Origin: JAAXTX01 sp037139695
Lineage (GTDB): Bacteria > Patescibacteriota > Minisyncoccia > Moranbacterales > UBA1568
Assembly (NCBI GenBank): GCA_037139695.1
Contig: JBAXFX010000001.1
Coordinates: forward strand, 1-54,449
Direction: 5' to 3'
Length of the DNA stretch: 54,449 nucleotides
Shown: piece by piece, positions 46,255 through 54,122 of the stretch
Position numbering within the stretch: the stretch's first letter is position 1
Layout of the letters: each line of letters opens with the position of its first letter
The notes under the pieces: model-generated
Seen by the model: the letters and a program-made list of their open reading frames with translations, nothing else
Databases searched by the model: none
What the model was told of the DNA's origin: nothing
Program-made: the position numbers and the translations under genes

Positions 46255-47331
46255 TTATTGCGCCAGCCCGGCATCAATCGCGGCCTTCAGATCGGAATAC
46301 TGGATGGCTCCGGCATAGAACTGATCGTTGACGAAGATGCCCGGAGTTCCGGCGATGCCGAACGAAGCCGCCTCGGCGGCATCGGCCGCCACCTTGTCGG
46401 AATACTTCTTGGCATCGAGGCAGGCATTGAAATCAGCCGCCTTGAGTCCGAGTGTTCTCGCATAGTCTTTGAACTTCTGCGTTCCGGTCGTTGCGCCCCA
46501 CTCGGCTTGCTTCGCAAAGAGCATATCCTCGTACGTCGCGAACTTTCCCTGTTCGTTCGCACATTCACTCGCGAGCGAGGCATTCTCGGCCTGCGCATGG
46601 AACGCGAGCGGGAGTTGCTTGTACACGAACTCGACCTTGTCGCCGTATTCCGTAAGCATCTTCTTCACGGACGGATAGAAGGCCTTGCTGTACGGGCACT
46701 GGAAATCGGAATACTCGACGACCTTGACCTTCGCGTCCGACGGTCCGGTAACGATGGCGCCGTCGCCGATTTCCGGAACGGTGAGATACTTGCCCGGCGC
46801 CAATCCGAGACGTGCGGTATCGAGCACGTAGGATCCGTCCTTCTGGGTGAAGATCTCGGCCGCCGCGTTATAAAAATCAGTGCTTGCGATCTTGTCGGCA
46901 AAGATAAACGCCGGAAGCGTCTTTACGCCGAACTCGAACACGAGCGCCTTTCCCTCATCGGACGATGCCTCGACCGGAGTCGCTTCCATGGTCGGCAGGA
47001 TGCGCCGGAACCAGACGAGCGCCTCGTCCGGCGAACACTTCGTGCACGCGCTGTCGGTAATCACCTTCACCCCGACTTTTGGATCGGTATACGCGACCCA
47101 GGTCTTGCCGGCCGCCTCGAGAATATTGCTCTCACGCACGGCCCGCGGAGAGAATCCCTCGCGCGTCACGAGCTGTGCGATGTCAACGAACAGGCTTCCG
47201 GCGAACAATCCGACGACCAGAATCAGGATCGCGGACAGGTTCTTGATCTTCGTTTCCTTCGCGTCCGTTTCAGGAACAGCCTCTTCCGCCTCGGCAACGC
47301 CTTCTTTCACCTCGATCTCGTTCTCGTTCAT
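46255..47331 (-). CDS. Membrane-anchored DsbA-like protein with two thioredoxin-like domains and a CPYS site
   Basis: A 358-residue protein with an acidic cytoplasmic N-terminus, one membrane helix (about 33-52, SAILILVVGLFAGSLFV) and two outside domains. The first has a CTKC pair. The second is a Thioredoxin_4/DsbA-like domain with VEYSDFQCPYSKAFYP (near residue 211) and GIAGTPGIFVN with the cis-proline. The usual CPxC has become CPYS, which leaves one active-site cysteine, so it may act as an isomerase-like or glutathione-type monothiol enzyme. It is paired with a small membrane protein gene upstream. Confidence 0.9.
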   Translation of the reverse strand: MNENEIEVKEGVAEAEEAVPETDAKETKIKNLSAILILVVGLFAGSLFVDIAQLVTREGFSPRAVRESNILEAAGKTWVAYTDPKVGVKVITDSACTKCSPDEALVWFRRILPTMEATPVEASSDEGKALVFEFGVKTLPAFIFADKIASTDFYNAAAEIFTQKDGSYVLDTARLGLAPGKYLTVPEIGDGAIVTGPSDAKVKVVEYSDFQCPYSKAFYPSVKKMLTEYGDKVEFVYKQLPLAFHAQAENASLASECANEQGKFATYEDMLFAKQAEWGATTGTQKFKDYARTLGLKAADFNACLDAKKYSDKVAADAAEAASFGIAGTPGIFVNDQFYAGAIQYSDLKAAIDAGLAQ

Positions 47332-47391
47332 AGCATTCCATTCATTACTTATCCCCTCCTCCCTCCGGTGTATTATCCTTCCGCACGACAG

Positions 47392-47760
47392 CTACTGGCA
47401 CGACCCGCCCGAAGGCGTGGCCGCTGGATCCTCCGCTCCCGTCGCGATGGCCGCGTTCTTCTCGGCGACCCTTCGCGCCACCTCGTTCAAATCGTACGTG
47501 GCCCCCTTTCCCTTCAGGGTGTAGTCCTGGTATCCGATCGTGACGGACCCGTTCGCCGCGGTCTTCACGCCGAACCCGAGCACGAGTCCCACCGCGAACA
47601 GCACGAGCAGACGCTCCTTTACGGTCATCCGACCGACGACCGATGCGACATAGGTGCGGGCCGACAGAGCCGAGCGTTTCAGTCGTCCGAGCGCCACCTC
47701 CGCGATAGAGGCCGCTTTCTCCCGGATTTTCGCGATCATTTCTTTCGAGTCTTCAATCAT
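47392..47760 (-). CDS. Small membrane protein of unknown function
   Basis: About 122 residues starting MIEDSKEMIAKIREKA, with an amphipathic helical region, one membrane helix (LLVLFAVGLVLGFGV) and a short external tail ending GGSCQ with a lone cysteine. It sits directly before the DsbA-like gene on the same strand and shares its promoter, so it may partner the disulfide protein. The earlier in-frame start overlaps the promoter region and is not used. I do not recognise a family. Confidence 0.72.
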   Translation of the reverse strand: MIEDSKEMIAKIREKAASIAEVALGRLKRSALSARTYVASVVGRMTVKERLLVLFAVGLVLGFGVKTAANGSVTIGYQDYTLKGKGATYDLNEVARRVAEKNAAIATGAEDPAATPSGGSCQ

Positions 47761-47790
47761 AGCGTCATGGATTACTTGTTTCGGCCCTGT

Positions 47791-47848
47791 ATAATACCAT
47801 GAGCCGAAAACCGCAACAATTGACAATTCCATCGAATTCAGCTATAAT
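47791..47848. promoter_or_regulatory. Abutting divergent promoters
   Basis: Plus strand: TTGACA (47820-47825), 17 bases, TATAAT (47843-47848), a perfect consensus sigma-70 promoter for the small gene at 47910. Minus strand: TTGTTG (47814-47819), 17 bases, TATTAT (47791-47796) with an extended TGG, for the small membrane protein. The two -35 boxes touch. Confidence 0.8.
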
Positions 47849-47909
47849 CGTGTCATCGTTATTTAACCGAGTTATTCGTCTTTCCTCACCATTTTCCACG
47901 GAGGCAATC

Positions 47910-48137
47910 ATGAGTATTGACCAAAGTCCGCTTCACGCCACAGACGAAGCTAAAGAAAATAATCGCGGATCACGTCGTCCCTACAGAGAACGCGTCAGCA
48001 GCGGTTATTGTCCAGCTCCATATCTGAATTTCCTCCAAAAAAACACCGCCATCTGCGCCAAGCCAGGTTGCCCCGGTTACGGATGCAAAAAGTGCGGATC
48101 CTGTGATTTATGTACAGGACAACAAAAGAAAGTCTGA
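47910..48137 (+). CDS. Small cysteine-rich protein (75 aa), possible zinc ribbon
   Basis: A GGAGG ribosome site lies a few bases before the ATG, a consensus promoter is upstream and a strong terminator follows, so the gene is real. The N-terminal half is polar and basic. The C-terminal half reads CPAPYLNFLQ, then CAKPGCPGYGCKKCGSCDLC, giving seven cysteines in about 37 residues in CxxC-type pairs, as in zinc or iron-sulfur binding. I do not recognise a family. Confidence 0.85.
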   Translation: MSIDQSPLHATDEAKENNRGSRRPYRERVSSGYCPAPYLNFLQKNTAICAKPGCPGYGCKKCGSCDLCTGQQKKV

Positions 48138-48147
48138 TGATAAGAAA

Positions 48148-48173
48148 AAAGCAGCCCGACAAGAGGCTGCTTT
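48148..48173 (+). terminator. Terminator of the small cysteine-rich gene
   Basis: AAAGCAGCC/GGCTGCTTT nine-base arms with an eight-base loop, followed by CTTTTTC. It lies ten bases past the stop. It overlaps the end region of engB on the other strand. Confidence 0.85.
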
Positions 48174-48179
48174 CTTTTT

Positions 48180-48758
48180 CTATGCGACGATTCCGGAGAG
48201 AGCTTCAAGCAGTTCCGACCGGCCTTCCCCGGTCTTCGAGGAATACCGGACAACCGTGCAGTCCGGAAATTCCCGCGCCGCCTCGCGAACATGGTTCGCA
48301 ATATCGTTGCGGCGACCCTTGTCGGCCTTATTGGCAAGAAGCAGGATAGTCCGCCCGGCGTCCCGAAGCACCGCAATCGTTTCCCGGTCCGACTCCTGCA
48401 GTCCTATTTCGGCATCGATAACGACCACGGCGAGGTCGAGTCGCACTTCCGGCGCGCCGGCAAACCAAGAAAGGTGTTTCGCGATCTTCTCCATCTGCGA
48501 TTTTGCAAGTCGGGCATACCCGTATCCCGGCGTATCCGCCAGGTGCCAACGTTCGTCGACAAGGAAATAATTCGCCTCGGTGGTCCGGCCGGGCCGAGAG
48601 CTTGAACGTGCCATGCCTTTGCGTCGGACGAGCGCGTTGATAACGCTCGATTTTCCCACGTTCGAACGGCCAAAAAACGCCACTGTCGGCCGTTCCGGCG
48701 TCGGCAACCCTTCGGATCCCGTGACCCCTTTCAAAAATTTCACATCGCGTATTTCCAT
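48180..48758 (-). CDS. engB: Ribosome biogenesis GTPase EngB/YsxC
   Basis: A 192-residue GTPase needed for large-subunit assembly. G1 FFGRSNVGKSSVINAL, G2 region RPGRTTEANYF, G3 LADTPGYGYA and G4 LLLANKADKG are clear. The length is normal. It is a single gene with an extended -10 promoter (TGCTATACA, complement at 48777-48782). Confidence 0.95.
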   Translation of the reverse strand: MEIRDVKFLKGVTGSEGLPTPERPTVAFFGRSNVGKSSVINALVRRKGMARSSSRPGRTTEANYFLVDERWHLADTPGYGYARLAKSQMEKIAKHLSWFAGAPEVRLDLAVVVIDAEIGLQESDRETIAVLRDAGRTILLLANKADKGRRNDIANHVREAAREFPDCTVVRYSSKTGEGRSELLEALSGIVA

Positions 48759-48818
48759 AGACGTGTCTGTCTCTCCTGTATAGCATGGCCAAGGCTGAAG
48801 GGAAAGCGGTGGCGGTTC

Positions 48819-48847
48819 TTGACATCTTCAGGCTTTTCTTTCATCAT
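48819..48847 (+). promoter_or_regulatory. Promoter for the 48902 small genes
   Basis: TTGACA (48819-48824), 17 bases, CATCAT (48842-48847). The -35 is perfect, the -10 matches four of six. Confidence 0.5.
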
Positions 48848-48901
48848 ACGCCTTGAAAGAGTGGATCATCATTTCATTAACACATCCGGGAGGAACGAAT
48901 C

Positions 48902-49108
48902 ATGTTAAGAATAAAACACGAGCCTGTCTCTTTGGCGGAAAATATGCCGAACGATGCGCCGACACAACAACCAAATACATCGGCTGTTTCCGAATCGGCA
49001 CCACCGGAATCCGGAAAAGCGATCGTCGCGAAGTCGCCTTATGAATACGGCTTCCTCGTCAAGCCGACCGAAGATCCGTTTCGCGGGGAAAATGACCTCA
49101 TCGATTAA
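48902..49108 (+). CDS. Small acidic protein of unknown function (68 aa)
   Basis: MLRIKHEPVSLAENM start after a strong GGGAGGA ribosome site. The middle is Pro/Ser/Thr/Gln-rich and probably disordered, with a short ordered C-terminal SPYEYGFLVKPTEDPFRG. It forms a two-gene unit with the next frame, 21 bases later, and shares a terminator. No family recognised. Confidence 0.75.
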   Translation: MLRIKHEPVSLAENMPNDAPTQQPNTSAVSESAPPESGKAIVAKSPYEYGFLVKPTEDPFRGENDLID

Positions 49109-49129
49109 ACGTAAATGCCGGAGAATCCT

Positions 49130-49510
49130 ATGCATCAAGAGTGGCTTACACGGATTTCAAGGGAGGCCTTTCTGAAATCGTTGCACCGGGCCGGTTTCAA
49201 AGGAGCATCCGCAGACAGCATCGATACCCGACCATACCGCTACCGGAAAGACGGAATATTTCTTGCCGCAGGATTCTTCCAGCCGAGGCCGCGGGATGGA
49301 CGATGCGATATGTATATCGTCCATGCGACGAGTCGGAGCGGATCCTCGCCCGTCATCCGGATACGTCATGATGAGTATCGGACATGGGAGCTCTCACTGA
49401 CGCCGATTCCGGATTCGGTCGTGTGGTTCCTTGGGGATATTGTCTGCAAAAGCATCCGATCGTTCACGGCACTATGCGAATGCATGAAGGGCTACCTCCT
49501 GAGCGCCTGA
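49130..49510 (+). CDS. Protein of unknown function (126 aa)
   Basis: MHQEWLTRISREAFLKSLHRAGFKG start with a GGAG ribosome site six bases upstream; an ATG five codons earlier lacks one. A compact alpha/beta protein with strands DGIFLAAGFFQPRP, CDMYIVHATS and ELSLTPIPDSVVWFLG, followed by a helical cysteine-holding C-terminus (CKSIRSFTALCECMKGYLL). No recognisable family. Confidence 0.78.
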   Translation: MHQEWLTRISREAFLKSLHRAGFKGASADSIDTRPYRYRKDGIFLAAGFFQPRPRDGRCDMYIVHATSRSGSSPVIRIRHDEYRTWELSLTPIPDSVVWFLGDIVCKSIRSFTALCECMKGYLLSA

Positions 49511-49522
49511 ACGGACCGATAA

Positions 49523-49571
49523 ATGCCGTCGCCACGATTCACGCACCTTGTGCATGAACGAGCGACGGCAT
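49523..49571 (+). terminator. Terminator of the 48902-49510 unit
   Basis: ATGCCGTCGC/GCGACGGCAT ten-base arms enclosing a 29-base loop with its own small GCAC/GTGC hairpin, followed by ATTTTTATTTT. Confidence 0.8.
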
Positions 49572-49678
49572 ATTTTTATTTTCGCCGTTCCGGCATTGGA
49601 ACTCGTAAAAAACCGAGTCTTCGAAAAAGGTTTCTTTTTTACTTTAATGAAGCCATTATTACGTATTGCCGGTCGCCA

Positions 49679-49706
49679 TTGACTTTTCTCATAGAAATGC
49701 TATTCT
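49679..49706 (+). promoter_or_regulatory. Promoter for the 49759 gene
   Basis: TTGACT (49679-49684), 16 bases, TATTCT (49701-49706). Confidence 0.55.
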
Positions 49707-49758
49707 ATCAGATACGTTTTTTTACATACCATAACCGTCAACACAACCGGAGTGAACC

Positions 49759-50082
49759 ATGCAAATGGAAAAGGTTATCTTACCGCATTTCAATCCGCCG
49801 ACAGACACGCCGTCGGTCGTGCCCATGAACGATCTCACGGGCGTCGGTAGCATTATCGATTTGTCGAGACTGAATCCGGGCGAATTCCTGAATCAGTTCA
49901 GACACCTCCTCTCACCGCCAGATCCGTTCTTGATCATCGGTCTCGTCGGGACGACCGTCATTCACATGATGATCGGTTCCATGAGCATCGCGATCAATGC
50001 GACCAAAATCATCCTCGACTGCATAGCGATGCAGCTGCAAGACGATGGGAATGACGACGACGAAACGTTCCTGCTTACGTGA
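49759..50082 (+). CDS. Small protein with one membrane-type helix (107 aa)
   Basis: A GGAG ribosome site precedes the ATG. The N-terminal 50 residues are proline-rich and polar (FNPPTDTPSVVPMN), and one long hydrophobic stretch (PFLIIGLVGTTVIHMMIGSMSIAINA) suggests a membrane segment, before an acidic tail. It is 61 bases upstream of the next plus-strand gene, with which it may be co-transcribed. No family recognised. Confidence 0.75.
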   Translation: MQMEKVILPHFNPPTDTPSVVPMNDLTGVGSIIDLSRLNPGEFLNQFRHLLSPPDPFLIIGLVGTTVIHMMIGSMSIAINATKIILDCIAMQLQDDGNDDDETFLLT

Positions 50083-50143
50083 GGTGAGACTGTTTGAAAT
50101 CGGAATTATTAATTTTTACTAACACACAACAAGGAGCGGAATC

Positions 50144-50734
50144 ATGGCCACAGCAGAAGTATCGGATGCCAAAACATACCAATTTGTTATAAGCAAACAG
50201 ATTGAGAAGATAAAAACAAATCTTTCGAACGCGCTTCTTGAGCTCGAGAATGCGGATAACCCGGAAGACGCCGGGGTCGCGAGCTTCTTTCTCGCCATCA
50301 TTCCGTACGAAGACGCGCTCGCGGGATACATCGCCTGGAGAGACCTGACGCGTTGTGGAGATCCGTCGAGCATGAAATCCTTCCAAAATTTCATCCGTCT
50401 TACGGTTTCGAATAGGACCGTTAAAATCATCAAACGGACGCAGAACGATAAGGTATTCTATCAAGCTCGAGTGGAAGGAAATCCGACAAACGGTTGGGAT
50501 GAGGACACCATTCTCAATATCCTGAATGACCTCCATGACCATGTCGAATTAGAGGAGCCTATCGAGATTGAAACGATTCGGAATTTGCTGAACGACAGGG
50601 CGCGAAATTTCGTTGATCTCGACACTATTCAGAATGCGCTCAACAGATATCTCATAAAAGAGCGAAAAATCCGTATCAGATTCGACTCATCGATATCATT
50701 GGACGAGATTATGACATCTGTCCATGTCCAGTGA
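50144..50734 (+). CDS. Protein of unknown function (196 aa)
   Basis: A strong AAGGAGCGG ribosome site precedes MATAEVSDAKTYQF. Mostly helical: QIEKIKTNLSNALLELENA, then a conserved-looking core PYEDALAGYIAWRDLTRCGDPS and a C-terminal helix-rich domain (DEDTILNILNDLHDHVELEE, LDTIQNALNRYLIKERKI). The C-terminal part resembles a winged-helix-like arrangement but no clear motif is present. A good terminator follows. Confidence 0.78.
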   Translation: MATAEVSDAKTYQFVISKQIEKIKTNLSNALLELENADNPEDAGVASFFLAIIPYEDALAGYIAWRDLTRCGDPSSMKSFQNFIRLTVSNRTVKIIKRTQNDKVFYQARVEGNPTNGWDEDTILNILNDLHDHVELEEPIEIETIRNLLNDRARNFVDLDTIQNALNRYLIKERKIRIRFDSSISLDEIMTSVHVQ

Positions 50735-50753
50735 AATCCAATGAATCAAAAGA

Positions 50754-50776
50754 AGCCAGCCCGCTAAGGACTGGCT
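50754..50776 (+). terminator. Terminator after the 50144 gene
   Basis: AGCCAG/CTGGCT arms (50754-50759, 50771-50776) followed by TTTTTC. Confidence 0.8.
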
Positions 50777-50823
50777 TTTTCATATTCTTCCTTCAGAATC
50801 AACCTCCAAGTTGTCTGCCGTAG

Positions 50824-50856
50824 AGGAGTTCGACTCCGTACCGGAGTCGAACTCCT
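50824..50856. repeat. Perfect 15-bp inverted repeat hairpin
   Basis: Arms AGGAGTTCGACTCCG and CGGAGTCGAACTCCT around a three-base loop. There is no T-run on either side. Each arm looks like a tRNA T-arm sequence (GGAGTTCGACTCC). Confidence 0.75.
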
Positions 50857-50914
50857 TATCCTCCATTCCCTATTCCTGATTCTTTCTTCCTCATTCTTGA
50901 TTTCTCAAGAAAGG

Positions 50915-52027
50915 CTAGTTCCCACAGGCGGTACCGGACGATGCCGAACCGGCCGTCGCGGATCCCTCGCCGAAGCCGGCGGCAGGAGCAACCGTGGCAA
51001 GCGCTTTCTGACATTCCGCAGGGGCGGTTTCGAACGCGGCACAAATAGTCTTAAGAAGCGACGCCGGATCGCGCTGCGAATCGGTCGTAACGCCATTGAT
51101 CACCAATGTCGGCGATCCCTGTACGCCGTAGGTATCATTGTCCGCCTTGTCCGCATTGAAGGGCGGGAAGCTTCCCTGGTACGTGCTCTCGTCGGCGAAA
51201 TCCTTGGTCACGTCGAACTGCGTATCGGCCTGCTTCATACAGGCGGTGTTCTTCGCCACATCAACGCCCGCCGTCTTCAGGCATGCGGCCTCGGTCCCCT
51301 GCCCTTTCTTCAGGAAGCAACCGAGATACGTCGTAAGCTTTGTCGGCTCAAGTGTGCGGATACAGTACTGACGGAGGTTCTCATCGAGTTCCTTGCGGTC
51401 GCCCGTCGCCTTGTTGTTGTGCATCGAATAGGACACGAACTCGAGATTGAAATTGATCTTGTTCCCAAGCGTTGCGAGTACCGGCAGGATGCCCTTCTCG
51501 ATCTGCGTCCCATACGGGCAATAGCTCATCACGAAAAGCTTCACGTCCGGCTTCGCGGTCTTAGGGACGTCCTTCGGAGCGGCTGCTACGGCTGCTTCTT
51601 TCGCTTTGGCGATGGCGGCGTCATCGATTGCCTGCGGGAAGAATTTTGTCCCGTCCAGAGACAGATACATGGGATAGTCCTTCTTCTGGATGGTCACGAC
51701 TATCTTATAGAGACCGCCTTCCAGGGTCGGATCAGCCAAGGAAACGTCTATCGAGGCCGGGACGCCCAATCCGTCCCTCACGAACGATTCCGCCTTCGTC
51801 TTGGCATCCGCCGGACTGATGGTCGTGATTCCGAACAGTTTCTTTCCGAAAGCGGTCTTCGAAGCAAAGAGGTACCCACCACCTGCCAAGAGGAACACCG
51901 CCAATACGGCGACCACGGCCGCTATCACCCGCTTCTCCGGCAATTTCAGTTTCGGTGTTTTTTCCGGGACACCGCCTACCGACTTTTCCACCAATTTCTC
52001 CTCCGAGATTTTTTCTATCGTATCCAT
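50915..52027 (-). CDS. Membrane-anchored DsbA/GILT-like thioredoxin-fold protein
   Basis: A 370-residue protein with one membrane helix (about 33-54, VIAAVVAVLAVFLLAGGGYLF), a PepSY-like or other small extracellular domain, and a thioredoxin-like domain with KLFVMSYCPYGTQIEKGILPVL (near residue 167) and VQGSPTLVINGV with the cis-proline. CPYG leaves one cysteine at the active site. Several further cysteines (CFLKKG, AACLKTAG, ACMKQ) resemble the repeated pairs of GILT-type proteins. It probably handles disulfides of surface proteins. Confidence 0.88.
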   Translation of the reverse strand: MDTIEKISEEKLVEKSVGGVPEKTPKLKLPEKRVIAAVVAVLAVFLLAGGGYLFASKTAFGKKLFGITTISPADAKTKAESFVRDGLGVPASIDVSLADPTLEGGLYKIVVTIQKKDYPMYLSLDGTKFFPQAIDDAAIAKAKEAAVAAAPKDVPKTAKPDVKLFVMSYCPYGTQIEKGILPVLATLGNKINFNLEFVSYSMHNNKATGDRKELDENLRQYCIRTLEPTKLTTYLGCFLKKGQGTEAACLKTAGVDVAKNTACMKQADTQFDVTKDFADESTYQGSFPPFNADKADNDTYGVQGSPTLVINGVTTDSQRDPASLLKTICAAFETAPAECQKALATVAPAAGFGEGSATAGSASSGTACGN

Positions 52028-52056
52028 AAAAACTTCTTTATCACATTAGTTCTGCC

Positions 52057-52062
52057 AGTATA
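52057..52062 (-). promoter_or_regulatory. Extended -10 promoter for the 50915-52027 gene
   Basis: On the minus strand TGATATACT (extended -10, TATACT at 52057-52062), about 35 bases before the ATG. Confidence 0.5.
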
Positions 52063-52122
52063 TCAGATTCCAAGAAAACGCAACAGATTTACTTTATCAC
52101 GCTCACATACCGAAGAAAACGG

Positions 52123-52320
52123 CTATATGAAAGGACTCGGATTCGGCTCAGGTTCTTTTGCTGAAGCTGGAGCCGGACCGACGGATTCCGACGGTTCCGA
52201 ACCAATCGGCGGAGCCTCATTCATTTCCGAATTCGGTTCTTCGCATTCTCCATCCTTCCCGCAACAGCCACATCCATGACCGTCATCCCGCTTTTTCTTA
52301 CCGAAGAGATCCCACGACAT
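52123..52320 (-). CDS. Small cysteine-rich protein (65 aa)
   Basis: MSWDLFGKKKRDDGHGCGCCGKDGECEEP start, a CGCC-type metal-binding look, then an acidic, proline-rich, probably disordered tail. No good ribosome site is visible, so the call is moderate. It lies between the PIG-V-like gene and the thioredoxin-fold gene, in the same direction. Confidence 0.5.
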   Translation of the reverse strand: MSWDLFGKKKRDDGHGCGCCGKDGECEEPNSEMNEAPPIGSEPSESVGPAPASAKEPEPNPSPFI

Positions 52321-52428
52321 ATCGTTTCGATTATCCGTTTAGCGACCATTACTCTACGCCTCCTCCGCTTATCCAAGTATACCACATACATAATCTGCCA
52401 CTATGCCCGGTCCAATTCAAGGTTTCCG

Positions 52429-53541
52429 CTATCCCGCCCAATAATTATTCACGAAGAGGATGATATCAAGCGCCAAAAACAGCGTTGACGCAAGCATCCA
52501 TCCCGCCCGGACGGTCCGGCCTTTCATACCGGCAAGCAGGATGAAAAGCGGGAACATCACCAGGCTGTACCGGCCGACACTCATCAGCGTTCCGGACGTG
52601 AACGCGGCGATCAGGGTCGTGGACATAAAGACCGCATACCAGGGAGACAGTCTTCTCCATACCGCAACGACCGCGGAAATGATGAGGACAGCAAGAAAGA
52701 TGTCGATGCACATGTTCGTGATCGACGGATGAGAGAAAAGCGAAAAATGCTCCCGGTTGATCGTGAACGCCCGGCCCCAATTCCTTTGTATCCTGAAAAA
52801 AAGAAGCGGATCGCCGAACTTCAGATAGTCATACCCCAGAAAAAGAACGCTCCCGATCGGCGCGAAAAAAACAGGCCAAAATACTCCCCACGTCTTCGGA
52901 TGGACCAGGTTCTTCCAGCCGAGGCTCTCCCCTATCTTCCAAAAGATCGGCAACGCCAGAAATACCCCGTTGCTGTGCGTCAGCGCTCCAAGAAACGCGA
53001 TACCGGCAGCAAGCATAAAATTTTTCCGGAAGGCATAATAGAACGTGACGATGGTCAAAAAGAGGAAGATCGACTCGGTATAGATGACGTTGAAGAAGAA
53101 TGCCGTCGGAAAAATAAGCATGAGTACGATCGGCAGTTCCGGATCGATGTCCGGATGGAATTCCTTCACGAACCGGTAGAAATACGTGCAGGCTGCGATC
53201 AGGAAGGCCATACTCAAGAGCCAGCCGGTCAGCACGAAATTGCCGGCAAGGATCGTCCCGAGCATCCTTATCAGTACCGGATAGAGTGGAAAGAAGACGA
53301 CATTTGCCAGGGTGTTGTCGGTCTTCAGGTAGTACCCGTTGTTGACGATGTCGAGGTACCAGTACGAATCCCAGCGGTTATGCATGTCGACCAGACCGGA
53401 AGACGTCGGCACCGGAAAGTTTTCCGGCCTGATCCACGTATAAGCCGTATCCGGCATCAGGTTGAACCGGTTGAGTGCGACGTATCCGAACGCGTTCACC
53501 ACGAACAACCATACAAGCACCATCAGTATCACTCTTTTCAT
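52429..53541 (-). CDS. PIG-V-like membrane mannosyltransferase
   Basis: A 370-residue GT-C type protein with about nine membrane helices. The first loop carries HNRWDSYWYLDIVNNGYY, then NVVFFPLYPVLIR, and FFFNVIYTESIFLFLTI and THSNGVFLALPIFWKI in the helices, the pattern of PIG-V/GPI mannosyltransferase 2-like proteins that use dolichol- or polyprenyl-linked mannose. A glycosyl donor and acceptor at the outside of the membrane are inferred. An extended -10 promoter (TGCTATAAT, TATAAT complement at 53601-53606) lies upstream. Confidence 0.88.
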   Translation of the reverse strand: MKRVILMVLVWLFVVNAFGYVALNRFNLMPDTAYTWIRPENFPVPTSSGLVDMHNRWDSYWYLDIVNNGYYLKTDNTLANVVFFPLYPVLIRMLGTILAGNFVLTGWLLSMAFLIAACTYFYRFVKEFHPDIDPELPIVLMLIFPTAFFFNVIYTESIFLFLTIVTFYYAFRKNFMLAAGIAFLGALTHSNGVFLALPIFWKIGESLGWKNLVHPKTWGVFWPVFFAPIGSVLFLGYDYLKFGDPLLFFRIQRNWGRAFTINREHFSLFSHPSITNMCIDIFLAVLIISAVVAVWRRLSPWYAVFMSTTLIAAFTSGTLMSVGRYSLVMFPLFILLAGMKGRTVRAGWMLASTLFLALDIILFVNNYWAG

Positions 53542-53714
53542 AGTCCGTATCGGATCCCTATTAAGCCCGCCACTCCCGAATCGAATACCTTCGTTCCGAG
53601 ATTATAGCACGGGACCGATTTGGACGACGATACTATCGCCGTCGCGGAAGAGTCCCTCTCTTCACTAGTTCACTGCTGAAAACCGCCCTAATAGGTACGA
53701 ATCTCCCGAATTTC

Positions 53715-53743
53715 TTGACATTTTTAGAATAATTCTGTTTAAT
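53715..53743 (+). promoter_or_regulatory. Promoter for the 53788 small gene
   Basis: TTGACA (53715-53720), 17 bases, TTTAAT (53738-53743). Confidence 0.8.
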
Positions 53744-53787
53744 CAAAACGATCAGCCCGCATCTTACCAACCATCCGAGGAACCGTC

Positions 53788-54063
53788 ATGGATACTGAAG
53801 AAGTGATAAAAAAGCAGAGGCACAATCTCGAAGAACTCAACGAGCTTACTCCCGGCCTCGGCGACACGATCGAGAAAAAACTTGCCGGACATAAGTACTG
53901 GTGGGAATTCCGGGATGTGGAAAGATATATTCTCATGCAACTTGAAAAACTTAACCTTACGCCTTCCGATATTTTCATCAATGGAAACCGAAATCTGGAA
54001 GAGATCTTCGTCGATGAGTCGGAAAAATATCAGCGTATCAGCATCGCTAACTTCGTTATCTGA
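53788..54063 (+). CDS. Small protein of unknown function (91 aa)
   Basis: A near-consensus promoter, a GAGGAA ribosome site and a terminator show a self-contained gene. MDTEEVIKKQRHNLEELNELTPGLGDTIEKKLAGHKYWWEF is helical and charged, with a possible coiled coil (residues about 2-30). The C-terminal half reads QLEKLNLTPSDIFINGNRNLEEIFVDESEKYQRISI. No membrane segment and no family recognised. Confidence 0.82.
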   Translation: MDTEEVIKKQRHNLEELNELTPGLGDTIEKKLAGHKYWWEFRDVERYILMQLEKLNLTPSDIFINGNRNLEEIFVDESEKYQRISIANFVI

Positions 54064-54090
54064 TCCGATCTGATCGATAACGATAATCAA

Positions 54091-54122
54091 AAGCCTTCGT
54101 TCGAGGAATGAACGAGGGCTTT
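54091..54122 (+). terminator. Terminator of the 53788 gene
   Basis: AAGCCTTCGTTC/GAACGAGGGCTT arms with one mismatch, followed by TTTTTATAC, 28 bases past the stop. Confidence 0.85.

Noticed and set aside
46183..47802. 539-codon open frame on the plus strand
   Set aside because: It is the antisense of the DsbA-like gene and the small membrane protein, with low-complexity Arg/His-rich translation and no ribosome site.
50824..50856. tRNA gene
   Set aside because: Only a T-arm-like pattern in a perfect hairpin; no acceptor, D or anticodon arm.
50897..52279. 460-codon open frame on the plus strand
   Set aside because: Antisense of the thioredoxin-fold gene. The translation is Arg-rich and matches no protein pattern; the minus-strand gene has clear domains.
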